Origin: Alphaproteobacteria bacterium | Lineage (GTDB): Bacteria; Pseudomonadota; Alphaproteobacteria; Micavibrionales; Micavibrionaceae | NCBI GenBank assembly: GCA_013215815.1 | Contig: JABSQP010000004.1 | Span: 62,001 to 126,000, forward strand | DNA: 64,000 nucleotides | Reading direction: 5' to 3' | Shown here: piece after piece, positions 50,304 through 60,507 of the stretch | Position numbering within the stretch: the stretch's first letter is position 1 | Layout: each line of letters starts with the position of its first letter | Notes under the pieces: generated by a model | Database searches by the model: none | Told to the model about the DNA's origin: nothing | The model's input: only the letters and a program-made list of their open reading frames with translations | Position numbers and translations under genes: made by a program

Positions 50304-51176
50304 TTAGTGTGCTGTTGCGCCTAGGCTGCCCCACCAGTAAACAGCAACAAAAAGGAAGAGCCATACAACATCAACGAAGTGCCAGTACCAGGCGGCAGCT
50401 TCAAAACCGAAATGCTTCTCCTTTGTGAAGTGGCCCTTTTTAGCACGGATCCAACAAACGGCGAGGAATACGGTACCAACAAAAACGTGGAAGCCGTGAA
50501 AGCCTGTCGCCATATAGAAAGTTGATGGGTAGATACCTTCAGTGAAGCCAAAATGTGCATGCATGTATTCATATACTTGAAAGCAAAGGAAGATAACACC
50601 AAGACCAACGGTAATACCGAGTGCTTTTACCATCTCATCATAATGGCCTTCTAAAACAGCGTGGTGTGCCCATGTGACAGCACATCCCGATAGAAGCAGA
50701 ATCATTGTCATCATAAGCGGTAAATCGAAAGCAGGAATTGTTTCAATTCCTGTTGGAGGCCAGTGACCGCCAGTATGCTCAACGCGGGAGAACATATTTT
50801 CTTGTCCTGCAAAAAGACTAGCGTCAAAGAAAGCCCAGAAAAATGCAACAAAGAACATGACTTCTGAAGCAATAAAGAGAGCCATACCATAACGCATGCC
50901 GATTTCCACGATTGGCGTGTGTACTTTTTCAACTGTTGTTTCGTGAATAACATCTTTCCACCAGAAGAACATACAAGCGAGCACAGCCGCTATACCCAAA
51001 AATACGCCTTTCAAACCGATTTCAAATTCACCGATTTTTGCTTCGTGCATGTACAAAACAGCGCCGACTGCTAGTAGCATACCTGCGAACGCAGAAATTA
51101 AAGGCCATGGGCTTGGGTTCACCAAGTGGTATGGATGCGGCTTTCCGGTTGTACCGTATTCGATTTGATCAGCCAT
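50304..51176 (-). CDS. ctaE: Cytochrome c oxidase subunit III
   Basis: A 290-residue integral membrane subunit of the aa3-type terminal oxidase, with seven hydrophobic segments. Family motifs are HPYHLVNPSPWPLISAFAG at the start, ASEVMFFVAFFWAFF, FHGFHVFVGTVFL and the C-terminal AAAWYWHFVDVVWLFLFVAVYWWGS in two parts. It has no cofactor but stabilises proton uptake in subunit I. It stands 46 bases downstream of ctaG and just before surf1, the usual alphaproteobacterial order. Confidence 0.96.
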   Translation of the reverse strand: MADQIEYGTTGKPHPYHLVNPSPWPLISAFAGMLLAVGAVLYMHEAKIGEFEIGLKGVFLGIAAVLACMFFWWKDVIHETTVEKVHTPIVEIGMRYGMALFIASEVMFFVAFFWAFFDASLFAGQENMFSRVEHTGGHWPPTGIETIPAFDLPLMMTMILLLSGCAVTWAHHAVLEGHYDEMVKALGITVGLGVIFLCFQVYEYMHAHFGFTEGIYPSTFYMATGFHGFHVFVGTVFLAVCWIRAKKGHFTKEKHFGFEAAAWYWHFVDVVWLFLFVAVYWWGSLGATAH

Positions 51177-51222
51177 TATAGATAGTCCCTCTTAAGAATT
51201 AATAGCTCTCGCTTATAGCAAA

Positions 51223-51786
51223 TTATTCGGCATTGTAAAATGCTTCGAGAGCTGCATCAAGCTCCTTTGTTTCTGCTTTAAAGAAACTATAGGAAAGTGT
51301 GATTGAGCTTACATCGCTCATGCTCTCATCATCCATGATTGATGGATCGATGTAAAAGGCAACAGGCATATTCATTTTCTGCTTTGGAACGAGGGTTTGC
51401 TCGTCAAAGCAAAAACACTGCGTTTTCTGGAAATACTTGCCTGCTTTCAACGGAGTCACGTTATAAACAGCAGTTCCTGTTACAGGCTTGGAAGATTTAT
51501 TTTGAGCGATAAAGTTGATTAATTTTTGCTGACCGACATTCACTATCATTTTATTTGTCTCTGGTTTAAATGACCAAGGAAGCTGCTTTGATGTATCCGT
51601 ATTGAAGCGTACGGTGATTTCACGATCAAACACTTGATCGGGTACAGTATCACTGATTTGTGTAGTGCCGCCAAAGCCGGTTACGCGGCAAAATAGATTA
51701 TACAAAGGCACGGATGCGAATGCCAACGCGCCCATCGCAAAGACTATCCCGAAAACAAGTAATAATACGCGTGTATTTTTATCCAT
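51223..51786 (-). CDS. ctaG: Cytochrome c oxidase assembly protein CtaG (Cox11)
   Basis: A 187-residue copper chaperone that builds the CuB centre of subunit I. I start at ATG 51786 (MDKNTRVLLLVFG), which gives the normal length. The longer frame to 52173 adds 129 residues unlike any Cox11 and lies over a gene on the other strand. One membrane helix (about 8-28) is followed by the periplasmic copper domain; the copper-binding CFCFDEQTLVPKQKMNMPV is in two parts near residues 120-138. PLYNLFCRVTGFGGTTQ is a signature. ctaE follows directly. Confidence 0.95.
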   Translation of the reverse strand: MDKNTRVLLLVFGIVFAMGALAFASVPLYNLFCRVTGFGGTTQISDTVPDQVFDREITVRFNTDTSKQLPWSFKPETNKMIVNVGQQKLINFIAQNKSSKPVTGTAVYNVTPLKAGKYFQKTQCFCFDEQTLVPKQKMNMPVAFYIDPSIMDDESMSDVSSITLSYSFFKAETKELDAALEAFYNAE

Positions 51787-51827
51787 TTTTAATTGACATA
51801 ATTTTCTAGCTTGTATAAAACGCCCCG

Positions 51828-52412
51828 ATGCGCGGTAATATATTAGTAAGAGCCTTTTTAAAAGAGGCTGAAGGCCTTGTCGACTCTTTAAACATGAATG
51901 GAGCTCCAAACAAAGCAATGTTTTGGGGGCACACCAGTTTTTCTTATGGCTCTTTTTCGATAGAGCGAAATAGCCATCTCTGTGAGTTGTACAGAGGTGC
52001 GGTAGATAGACATTCTTATCGCATGGATACCTTGTCTTCGTTCTCGGGCATTGCCTCATTTTTTGACCGATATACAGGTGACTATCCTCCAGAAATTTTG
52101 GATGTGGCGTGGGATGTTTTCTCAAAGGCTTTTGCAGAATCTGCTGTTGGCGATCATATTTTTGTAGCCGCAAATCACATGAAAAAAGATGATTACTTTG
52201 AACGTGTGGAATTGCCAGAAATTAGAGGTCGTTTTACACGCGTGACAGCAATTGAACCTGCTTTAGATCAAACTGGTACACTTGGCTTTCAAACATCAGA
52301 ATGGAGTTTTTGTGACTGGGAAGAGGCTCAGCGCTCACAATGGGAGAACCCAGATTACTATCTGGATGGCTCGGCTTATCCTAACGCTCTTAGAACTATA
52401 GGTAACCCTTAA
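51828..52412 (+). CDS. Protein of unknown function beside ctaG
   Basis: A 194-residue soluble protein divergent from ctaG, with 41 bases between the start codons. No signal peptide or membrane helix is seen. It is rich in aromatic residues (AMFWGHTSFSYGSF, SFFDRYTGDYPPEI, SEWSFCDWEEA) and has helices in the middle. I do not recognise a fold. It is a single gene of opposite orientation inserted into the oxidase block, ending four bases into the SDR gene tail to tail. Codon use looks like its neighbours. Confidence 0.6.
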   Translation: MRGNILVRAFLKEAEGLVDSLNMNGAPNKAMFWGHTSFSYGSFSIERNSHLCELYRGAVDRHSYRMDTLSSFSGIASFFDRYTGDYPPEILDVAWDVFSKAFAESAVGDHIFVAANHMKKDDYFERVELPEIRGRFTRVTAIEPALDQTGTLGFQTSEWSFCDWEEAQRSQWENPDYYLDGSAYPNALRTIGNP

Positions 52413-53182
52413 TCTCTTTCTACGTGTAGTGGAGAGAATGTTTGCTTTGTTGGCATGACTTCCATTGTGTTCACATTTACGTGCTCTGGAAGTGTCGCGG
52501 CCCAAGTGACCGTTTCTGCAATATCGTCGGCTGTTAAAGGCGTTGTATCCGCATATACAGCAGCAGCTTTTTCTGTATCGCCCTTAAAACGAGCGACGGA
52601 AAATGGTGTTTCGGCAATGCCGGGTTCGATATTTGTCACGCGTACGTTGGTTCCTGTTAAATCTGCTCTGATAGACAGAGAAAACATTTTTACAAAAGCT
52701 TTTACAGCGTTATAAACGTTTCCGCCAGGATACGGCCAGTTTCCGGCAATTGAACCGATATTAATAATATGACCTTTTTTACGTTCTACCTTATTTGGAA
52801 GAAGTGTACGTGTTATGCGTATAAGAGATGTGTTATTCATCTCAATCATATTTTCCCAATCGTCTAAGTTGGCTTCATGGACTTTATCAAGGCCGAGCGC
52901 ACCGCCGGCATTATTGATCAAGACATCAACATCTTTGAAATCATTAGGAATGGCATTTAATGCCTCTAATGTTGCTTGCTTATCACAGATATCGAAGATC
53001 AAAGGGTATGTCGGAACATCTAGTGATACGCAAAGCTTATCGACTTTTTCTTTATTACGACCGTGAACAATGATTTTACACCCTAACGCAGCAAAACGGT
53101 GGCAAAACGCTTCACCGAAGCCACCTGTGGCGCCTGTAATAAGGACAACTTCAGGGATATATTCAGGATAAGATTTAGACAT
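52409..53182 (-). CDS. Short-chain dehydrogenase/reductase (YdfG-like)
   Basis: A 257-residue classical SDR. The cofactor motif TGATGGFGEAF is at about 16-26, NNAG is near 90, the catalytic serine is in INIGSIAG, and the catalytic Tyr and Lys are in YNAVKAF near residues 157-163. The closest known relatives are YdfG-type NADP-dependent 3-hydroxy acid dehydrogenases, which oxidise serine, allothreonine and related acids; the substrate here is inferred only. The start overlaps the CoxF-like gene by eight bases, so it is translationally coupled to the oxidase genes. Confidence 0.88.
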   Translation of the reverse strand: MSKSYPEYIPEVVLITGATGGFGEAFCHRFAALGCKIIVHGRNKEKVDKLCVSLDVPTYPLIFDICDKQATLEALNAIPNDFKDVDVLINNAGGALGLDKVHEANLDDWENMIEMNNTSLIRITRTLLPNKVERKKGHIINIGSIAGNWPYPGGNVYNAVKAFVKMFSLSIRADLTGTNVRVTNIEPGIAETPFSVARFKGDTEKAAAVYADTTPLTADDIAETVTWAATLPEHVNVNTMEVMPTKQTFSPLHVERD

Positions 53183-53294
53183 TGACCATTTTCACCATTG
53201 TTACAATCCAGATAAGGGCTACCCATCCGAAAACAAGTGCGAGAATAGCCAGATTTTTCTTTAATTTTTTCTTGTGAATATCGCTGTGCGGCAT
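53175..53294 (-). CDS. CoxF-like small cytochrome oxidase assembly protein (39 residues)
   Basis: A frame from ATG 53292-53294 to TAA 53175-53177 gives a 39-residue protein. It starts MPHSDIHKKKLKKN and has one helix, NLAILALVFGWVALIWIV, then TMVKMVNV. A basic N-terminus followed by a single helix and a T-x-V-K motif is the pattern of the tiny protein (CoxF/CtaF type) that lies between ctaB and ctaG in most alphaproteobacterial oxidase operons. It starts 12 bases after the ctaB stop and overlaps the SDR start by eight bases. Its size explains why it is easily missed. Confidence 0.75.
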   Translation of the reverse strand: MPHSDIHKKKLKKNLAILALVFGWVALIWIVTMVKMVNV

Positions 53295-53306
53295 AGCTGT
53301 AGACCT

Positions 53307-54203
53307 TTATGCTTTATCAATCATGAGTACGAGGAAGATAGCAAAAAGATAGAACACAGAATAGCCAAACATGAGTTTTGCGCTTTTATATGTTTGATCT
53401 TTGAGCACTTTAAATGATGTAAATAGGAAGAAGGCGCTCATCAATGCTGCCGCTGCCGCGTATGCTATGCCTGCTGTTCCTAAAAAGTAAGGCGTTACAG
53501 AGAGCGGAATAAGCAAAATACAGTAAATAATCATCTGTATCTTTGTATGTTTTTCACCGTGTGTGACAGGGAGCATAGGAATTTTTGCGCTTTTGTAATC
53601 TTCATTGGCGAAAAGAGAAAGCGCCCAAAAATGAGGTGGTGTCCAAAAGAAGATGATTGCAAATAGGGCTATTGAAGCGATGGCTATATCACCTGTAACT
53701 GCTGCCCAACCAATCATTGGCGGGAAAGCGCCAGCCGCGCCACCAATAACAATGTTTTGCGGTGTTGAGCGCTTCAACCACATTGTATAAATCACAACAT
53801 AAAAGAAGTTTGCAAAAGCGAGTAGTCCTGCAGCAACCCAATTCAAAGCAATGCCCATTGTTAAAACTGATAAAACGGAGAGTACAATACCGAAGCTTAA
53901 AGCCTCATTAGGGCATATTTTCCCAAGAGGGAGAGGGCGGTTTTTTGTACGCTTCATAATGGCGTCAATATCGCGGTCATACCACATATTAATCGCCCCG
54001 GCTGCGCCAGCATTAAGAGCCAAACAAAGCATAGCGGTAAAAATGAGTACAGGATGAAGACTAGTTGCTCCTGGTGCAACCCATAGGCCTGCAAACCCGC
54101 TAAAGATAACGAGGCTCATTACCTTTGGTTTCAAAAGAGCGTAATAATCACGTACGCTTGCATCTGATTCTGAGTGTATCGCTATGTTTTCTGCGGTGCT
54201 CAT
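53307..54203 (-). CDS. ctaB: Protoheme IX farnesyltransferase
   Basis: A 298-residue integral membrane prenyltransferase that attaches farnesyl to heme b to make heme O, a precursor of the heme A used by the aa3 oxidase. The two prenyl-diphosphate motifs are NMWYDRDIDAIMKRTKNRPL near residues 72-91 and the second aspartate-rich YKSAKIPMLPVTHG loop. About nine membrane segments are seen. It starts eight bases after the ilvA stop and is followed by the CoxF-like gene. Confidence 0.95.
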   Translation of the reverse strand: MSTAENIAIHSESDASVRDYYALLKPKVMSLVIFSGFAGLWVAPGATSLHPVLIFTAMLCLALNAGAAGAINMWYDRDIDAIMKRTKNRPLPLGKICPNEALSFGIVLSVLSVLTMGIALNWVAAGLLAFANFFYVVIYTMWLKRSTPQNIVIGGAAGAFPPMIGWAAVTGDIAIASIALFAIIFFWTPPHFWALSLFANEDYKSAKIPMLPVTHGEKHTKIQMIIYCILLIPLSVTPYFLGTAGIAYAAAAALMSAFFLFTSFKVLKDQTYKSAKLMFGYSVFYLFAIFLVLMIDKA

Positions 54204-54211
54204 TAAATTTC

Positions 54212-55747
54212 CTAGTGACGTAAAATACGCTTTTGTGCCTCATCACTAACAGGCGTTATATTGACAACAGAGTTGTCTATCATATTAAAGAATTTATCTT
54301 TGTTCTCTGCACTGGAGAACTCAAAACCCATCAGTGCACGACCAATAACTTCTCCAGAGTATGCATAGTTGAAATAGCAAATATTCGCAACCGGTGAAAC
54401 GGCTCGAAGTAGATCTCTTAATGCCCCTTTACGCTCTGGGAATTTAACATTGAGAAAAACCGGATCACGGAAGAGAGCGGGGTTATAGTTGATAATCTTA
54501 TAACGAATATCTTCGTGTAGAGATATATCTTCAAAAGCGATGCCAGCTTTATTAAGGCTGCTTTCTAAAGAAGTGAATTCTTCTGTAGTTGCATCAATTG
54601 CAATTGTTTGCCACGCATCTTTTTCGTCTACTTTACCATACATAAATTCGGAGACGTTCAGATCTTTGAAATGAGCCTCCAGGATATTCAATAAAGATCC
54701 CTCACACTCAGGAAGCTGTAAGCGATAGTAGCGGCGCTTATGTGAACCCACCGCCGATTGTCCTGCAATGAGGGACAGCTTGTTGAAGTCCATATTGGCA
54801 CCACAAATGATGCAAAGAACCTTTTTGCCTTTTAATGCACCTTTGTTTTCTTCATCGTATTTGCATAGTCCAGCCACGCCCATCGCGCCAGATGGCTCAG
54901 GGATAAGACGTTTAGCATTCCATAGCTTCTGGATTGCTGCGGATACTTCTTCGTTTGTAACAGTAACAAACTCATCGATTGAATTCTTACATACTTCGAA
55001 CGTCAAATCGCCCGGGCGTGTAACCGCGGTTCCGTCGCAAAATGTATCGACACTATCGAGTGTGATAGGTTCACCAGTTTCAACGGAAGCTTTCATGGAT
55101 GCTTGATTGGTGCCTTCAACACCAATTGTCTTGATGTGTGGCCAATGTTTCTTGAGCCATGCAGAGACAGCGCCAGCCATACCACCGCCACCGATTTGAA
55201 GGAAGACGTAATCAAAAGGAGCATCAAGGTTTTCATTGATAACTTCATCAGCGATTAGGGCCTGCCCAGCCATAGTATATACATCGTCAAATGGGTGAAT
55301 GTACGTATAACCAGTTTCTTTAACGTACGCTTTTGCAGCATCACCTGCTTCATTGTAAGTATCACCTGTCAGGATGAGCTCAACAAAGTCGCCGCCATGT
55401 TTTTCAACGGCGCGTTGTTTCATCATTGGCGCAGCAAGAGGCATGTAAATTTTGGCTTGGATGCCTAATTTACGTGCGGCTAAAGCAACGCCTTGTGCGT
55501 GATTGCCAGCACTGGCGGCAACAATTGTGTCACAGCCCGTATTTTTATGGTGGTTGAGAACAGCGTTATAGCTGCCGCGCCACTTGTAGGCGTTAATAGG
55601 GCCAAGATCTTCACGTTTAATATAGAGATCGAAATCTGTATCGTGGAGCTCAATATGCTCTAATGGCGTTGGTTCGCCCACGTTATATATTTCTTTCTTC
55701 GCCTTTGGCACTTCGGCGTAAAATTTCTCTAAAAGATCACTAGTCAT
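54212..55747 (-). CDS. ilvA: Threonine ammonia-lyase, biosynthetic
   Basis: A 511-residue PLP enzyme making 2-oxobutanoate from threonine, the first step toward isoleucine. The catalytic lysine is in INAYKWRGSYNAV near residues 50-62, and the phosphate-binding glycine loop is LQIGGGGMAGA. Two regulatory ACT-like repeats fill the C-terminus (from about 345: RRYYRLQLPECEGSLL and PVFLNVKFPERKGALRDLL), as in the long isoleucine-inhibited form (E. coli 514). Its position between the oxidase subunit genes ctaD and ctaB is unusual. AGGA lies eight bases before the ATG. Confidence 0.95.
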   Translation of the reverse strand: MTSDLLEKFYAEVPKAKKEIYNVGEPTPLEHIELHDTDFDLYIKREDLGPINAYKWRGSYNAVLNHHKNTGCDTIVAASAGNHAQGVALAARKLGIQAKIYMPLAAPMMKQRAVEKHGGDFVELILTGDTYNEAGDAAKAYVKETGYTYIHPFDDVYTMAGQALIADEVINENLDAPFDYVFLQIGGGGMAGAVSAWLKKHWPHIKTIGVEGTNQASMKASVETGEPITLDSVDTFCDGTAVTRPGDLTFEVCKNSIDEFVTVTNEEVSAAIQKLWNAKRLIPEPSGAMGVAGLCKYDEENKGALKGKKVLCIICGANMDFNKLSLIAGQSAVGSHKRRYYRLQLPECEGSLLNILEAHFKDLNVSEFMYGKVDEKDAWQTIAIDATTEEFTSLESSLNKAGIAFEDISLHEDIRYKIINYNPALFRDPVFLNVKFPERKGALRDLLRAVSPVANICYFNYAYSGEVIGRALMGFEFSSAENKDKFFNMIDNSVVNITPVSDEAQKRILRH

Positions 55748-55792
55748 GTTTTTATCCTTGGGAGGATAAAAAAGCAGGTTTTAGGGGTATAA

Positions 55793-55826
55793 GCAATAAA
55801 AAAGCCCCTTTCTTAGAGGGGCTTTA
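55793..55826 (-). terminator. Rho-independent terminator after the 55836 gene
   Basis: AAAGCCCC (55801-55808) and GGGGCTTT (55818-55825) pair perfectly, and on the minus strand are followed by TTTTATTGC. It lies ten bases beyond the stop of the 55836 gene, just upstream of ilvA. It shares its stem almost exactly with the hairpin at 56322. Confidence 0.85.
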
Positions 55827-55835
55827 GGGAGATCA

Positions 55836-56231
55836 TTACAAACGATGTCCGTCTATAGTGACGCGTAATAGCGCAGATTCACCATGATCTGGGCATCGTA
55901 GCTGTTCTATATATTGTGAGGCTATATCAAGACCTCTTGTTTTGGCAGCATCCGCAATAGGTTTAATTTTTTGTGCGATGATTTCCGAAATGCCCTGAGC
56001 GCCGTCACCAATGCCGTAATAATGAAAACCTAGATCGATAGCGGTTAGGTTGAATTCGATCGCTTTTTTTCCTTGATGTCCTATAGATCGTCGAAACGAT
56101 TCACGTTCTAGTGCTCCTTCCAGGCGATCTATTGCTAAATCGATGATTCTATTTATAGAGCTATCCTCATTACCATTAGCACCATCAATTACGGCCATTA
56201 CTCTGTTATATGCTCGAAATGCTATTCCCAT
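55836..56231 (-). CDS. Protein of unknown function flanked by twin terminators
   Basis: A 131-residue soluble protein from ATG 56231 (MGIAFRAYNR); GGAG stands about seven bases upstream, and an earlier ATG at 56243 overlaps that site. The sequence alternates helices (INRIIDLAIDRLEGALERES, ISEIIAQKIKPIADAA, IASQYIEQL) with a short conserved-looking HYYGIGDGAQG loop. No signal or membrane segment. I do not recognise the family. Near-identical hairpins stand at both ends (55801 and 56325), so the gene looks like a self-contained transcription unit placed inside the oxidase operon. Confidence 0.62.
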   Translation of the reverse strand: MGIAFRAYNRVMAVIDGANGNEDSSINRIIDLAIDRLEGALERESFRRSIGHQGKKAIEFNLTAIDLGFHYYGIGDGAQGISEIIAQKIKPIADAAKTRGLDIASQYIEQLRCPDHGESALLRVTIDGHRL

Positions 56232-56319
56232 TTTTTTCTCCATCCACCAAACTAACGATGAGGGACTATACTATAAAATAATATTATGTAAAGTAAAATA
56301 TGATTTATTAAAGGAAATA

Positions 56320-56352
56320 TTAAAAAAGCCCCTTTAAAGAGGGGCTTTTTAA
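56320..56352 (-). terminator. Rho-independent terminator after ctaD
   Basis: AAAAAGCCCC and GGGGCTTTTT form a 10-bp perfect stem around a TTTAAAGA loop, 19 bases beyond the ctaD stop. On the minus strand the stem is followed by T-rich sequence. It ends the ctaC-ctaD transcript and separates it from the other oxidase genes. Confidence 0.88.
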
Positions 56353-56370
56353 GAAATCTACGTGGTTTGA

Positions 56371-58862
<2,492 letters not shown>

Positions 58863-59018
58863 GGAAATTTTTCTCTTAATTTTCTTAACCGTCGTTTTAG
58901 GTGCATTGACTTTAGTCAACTTCTAAACACTCTTATTTACAGTTAAAATGCAGACATGAAAAGCCAAAATATATATAAATCAGAGAAGTAGAATGAATAT
59001 CTCAAAAAGGAGAAGAAT

Positions 59019-59404
59019 ATGATTACATCTTTATATGCAGGGCTCTTGGGGTTGATTTATCTCGCGCTGACTTTTTCACGATTAAGGGGCGGTTCAAACA
59101 CCGCGTGAGCTTAGGTCATGGTGATAATAAAGATATGGAAAAGCGTATTCGCATGCATGCAAACTTCGCGGAGTATGTGCCGATTGCTATTCTTCTCATT
59201 TTCTTATCTGAAATGGGAAACATGTCAGCTATGCTTATTCATGCGATGGGCGGCGTACTTATACTAGGAAGAACACTGCACGCTTTGGGACTTTATGGTG
59301 TTTTGAAGGGCAATAGCAGGCCGATAGGCATGGTTTTGACTGTTACTGTGATAGCTGTAGCGTCAGCAACGTCGGTTGCCGCTTATTTTCTAGGCACTCA
59401 ATAA
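59019..59404 (+). pseudogene. MAPEG-family membrane protein, disrupted by a one-base deletion
   Basis: ATG 59019, well preceded by AAAAAGGAGAAG, starts a frame with a membrane segment (LYAGLLGLIYLALTFSRLRG) that stops at 59106. The rest of a MAPEG-family protein continues in another frame: FKHRVSLGHGDN at about 59094, then HANFAEYVPIAILLI. Adding one G to the four at 59086-59089 restores a single 128-residue frame reading SRLRGRFKHRVSLG, the usual MAPEG arrangement. MAPEG proteins are small membrane proteins related to eicosanoid and glutathione metabolism; bacterial ones are uncharacterised. Real loss or a homopolymer sequencing error are both possible. Confidence 0.75.
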
Positions 59405-60127
59405 AATTAAAGCTTTTGCGGCAGCTGTTTCGCACCTCAAGATTGTATTACCTAAGCTAACAGGTGTCGTTTTGCTGGCAATTTTTTGCTTTTCCTCTTC
59501 GGTGAAGCCGCCCTCCGGGCCGATCAGGAAAGCAATATCTTGTTCTTGTTTAGCGTACTCCTGAATAACAGGGGCATCGAAACGCTCTAAGCAAGACAGA
59601 ACAGGAATATTCTCTGGCCATGTGCTTAGAAGCTGTTCTAGTTTTTGTAGAGTATGAAGCTTTGGTATTTCAAAACGCTCGCACTGTTCAGCGGCTTCAA
59701 AAATCTGATGTTCTAAACGTTCTTCTTTAATTTTTCGTACTTCTGTGTTTTGCGTCAGTACGGGATGAAAATCTGTGGCACCAAGTTCGACTGCTTTTTC
59801 TATGAGCCAATCCATACGATTTTTTTTAATAGGCGTGAAGAGGAGGTGGGTGCGTCTTGTCTCGGCTGGCTGCTTTAACAATTGTTCGGCTAGATTGACT
59901 ATAGCCTGTTTTTTATCAGGGTAGGACATTGCGCCAATCCATTCTCCATCGATACCGTTAAATAAACGAACGAAATCGCCCTCTTTACGGCGCAAAACAT
60001 TACGCAAATAATGCGCTTGCCCTGATTCCAGCTCTATGCCACGATTTAGGGACAGCGGCTCTTTCACAAAAAGGCGCGGTAATTTAAACATTTCATTCTT
60101 ATTAAAACTATCACTCATACTCATCAT
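59390..60127 (-). CDS. rsmE: 16S rRNA (uracil(1498)-N(3))-methyltransferase RsmE
   Basis: A 245-residue SPOUT methyltransferase acting on the ribosomal decoding site. The N-terminal PUA-like domain has KLPRLFVKEPLSLN and YLRNVLRRKEGD. The knot has WLIEKAVELGATDFHPVLT, FEAAEQCERFEIPKL, LIGPEGGFTEEEKQKIAS and LGNTILRCETAAAKALIL, all in the family's order. The start is uncertain: ATG 60127 or ATG 60091 (MFKLPRLFV), the latter closer to the usual family beginning. The end overlaps the MAPEG gene by 15 bases tail to tail. Confidence 0.95.
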   Translation of the reverse strand: MMSMSDSFNKNEMFKLPRLFVKEPLSLNRGIELESGQAHYLRNVLRRKEGDFVRLFNGIDGEWIGAMSYPDKKQAIVNLAEQLLKQPAETRRTHLLFTPIKKNRMDWLIEKAVELGATDFHPVLTQNTEVRKIKEERLEHQIFEAAEQCERFEIPKLHTLQKLEQLLSTWPENIPVLSCLERFDAPVIQEYAKQEQDIAFLIGPEGGFTEEEKQKIASKTTPVSLGNTILRCETAAAKALILLSA

Positions 60128-60142
60128 TCATAGAAGATAAAT

Positions 60143-60487
60143 ATGCCCTTTGTAAACGAACAAGAACATAAAAGAACGATAGATCATGATAGAAATATCA
60201 TATTGCGTCCGTTTAGAAACCTACCAGAGGGTTATCAAGTGTTTCAGCTCGATTACAATGGTGATTTGATAGAGTTTTATGCAATTCAAAAAATTACATT
60301 GGACGATCCAAATCCAGCGCATATTGATTGGTCTATAGAGATCCTAAAAATACCAGACAGTTTGATGAATAGACGAAAAGAAGTGAAAGACGTTATCGTT
60401 GAAGCGATGATGGTTTTTGGCCTTAGTTATGGTTGCGGTGACGCAGATGAAACTGTGAACGTGACTTTTGATAAAAGAATAACTTAA
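60143..60487 (+). CDS. Small soluble protein of unknown function
   Basis: A 114-residue protein, divergent from rsmE and 20 bases before ubiA. No signal or membrane segment. Beta strands (IILRPFRNL, YQVFQLDYNGDLIEFYAIQ) are followed by a helix (NRRKEVKDVIVEAMMVFG) and a CGDADETVNV strand, a compact alpha/beta arrangement. I recognise no family. Cotranscription with ubiA is likely from the spacing. Confidence 0.6.
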   Translation: MPFVNEQEHKRTIDHDRNIILRPFRNLPEGYQVFQLDYNGDLIEFYAIQKITLDDPNPAHIDWSIEILKIPDSLMNRRKEVKDVIVEAMMVFGLSYGCGDADETVNVTFDKRIT

Positions 60488-60507
60488 GAGTATTAAGAGT
60501 AATCGTG

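Noticed and set aside
51787-52173. N-terminal extension of ctaG by 129 residues
   Set aside because: The added residues do not resemble Cox11 and run over the gene on the other strand; ATG 51786 gives normal family length.
55793-56352. An insertion sequence with terminal inverted repeats
   Set aside because: The two similar hairpins are terminators for the flanking genes, each with its own T run; no transposase or target duplication is seen.
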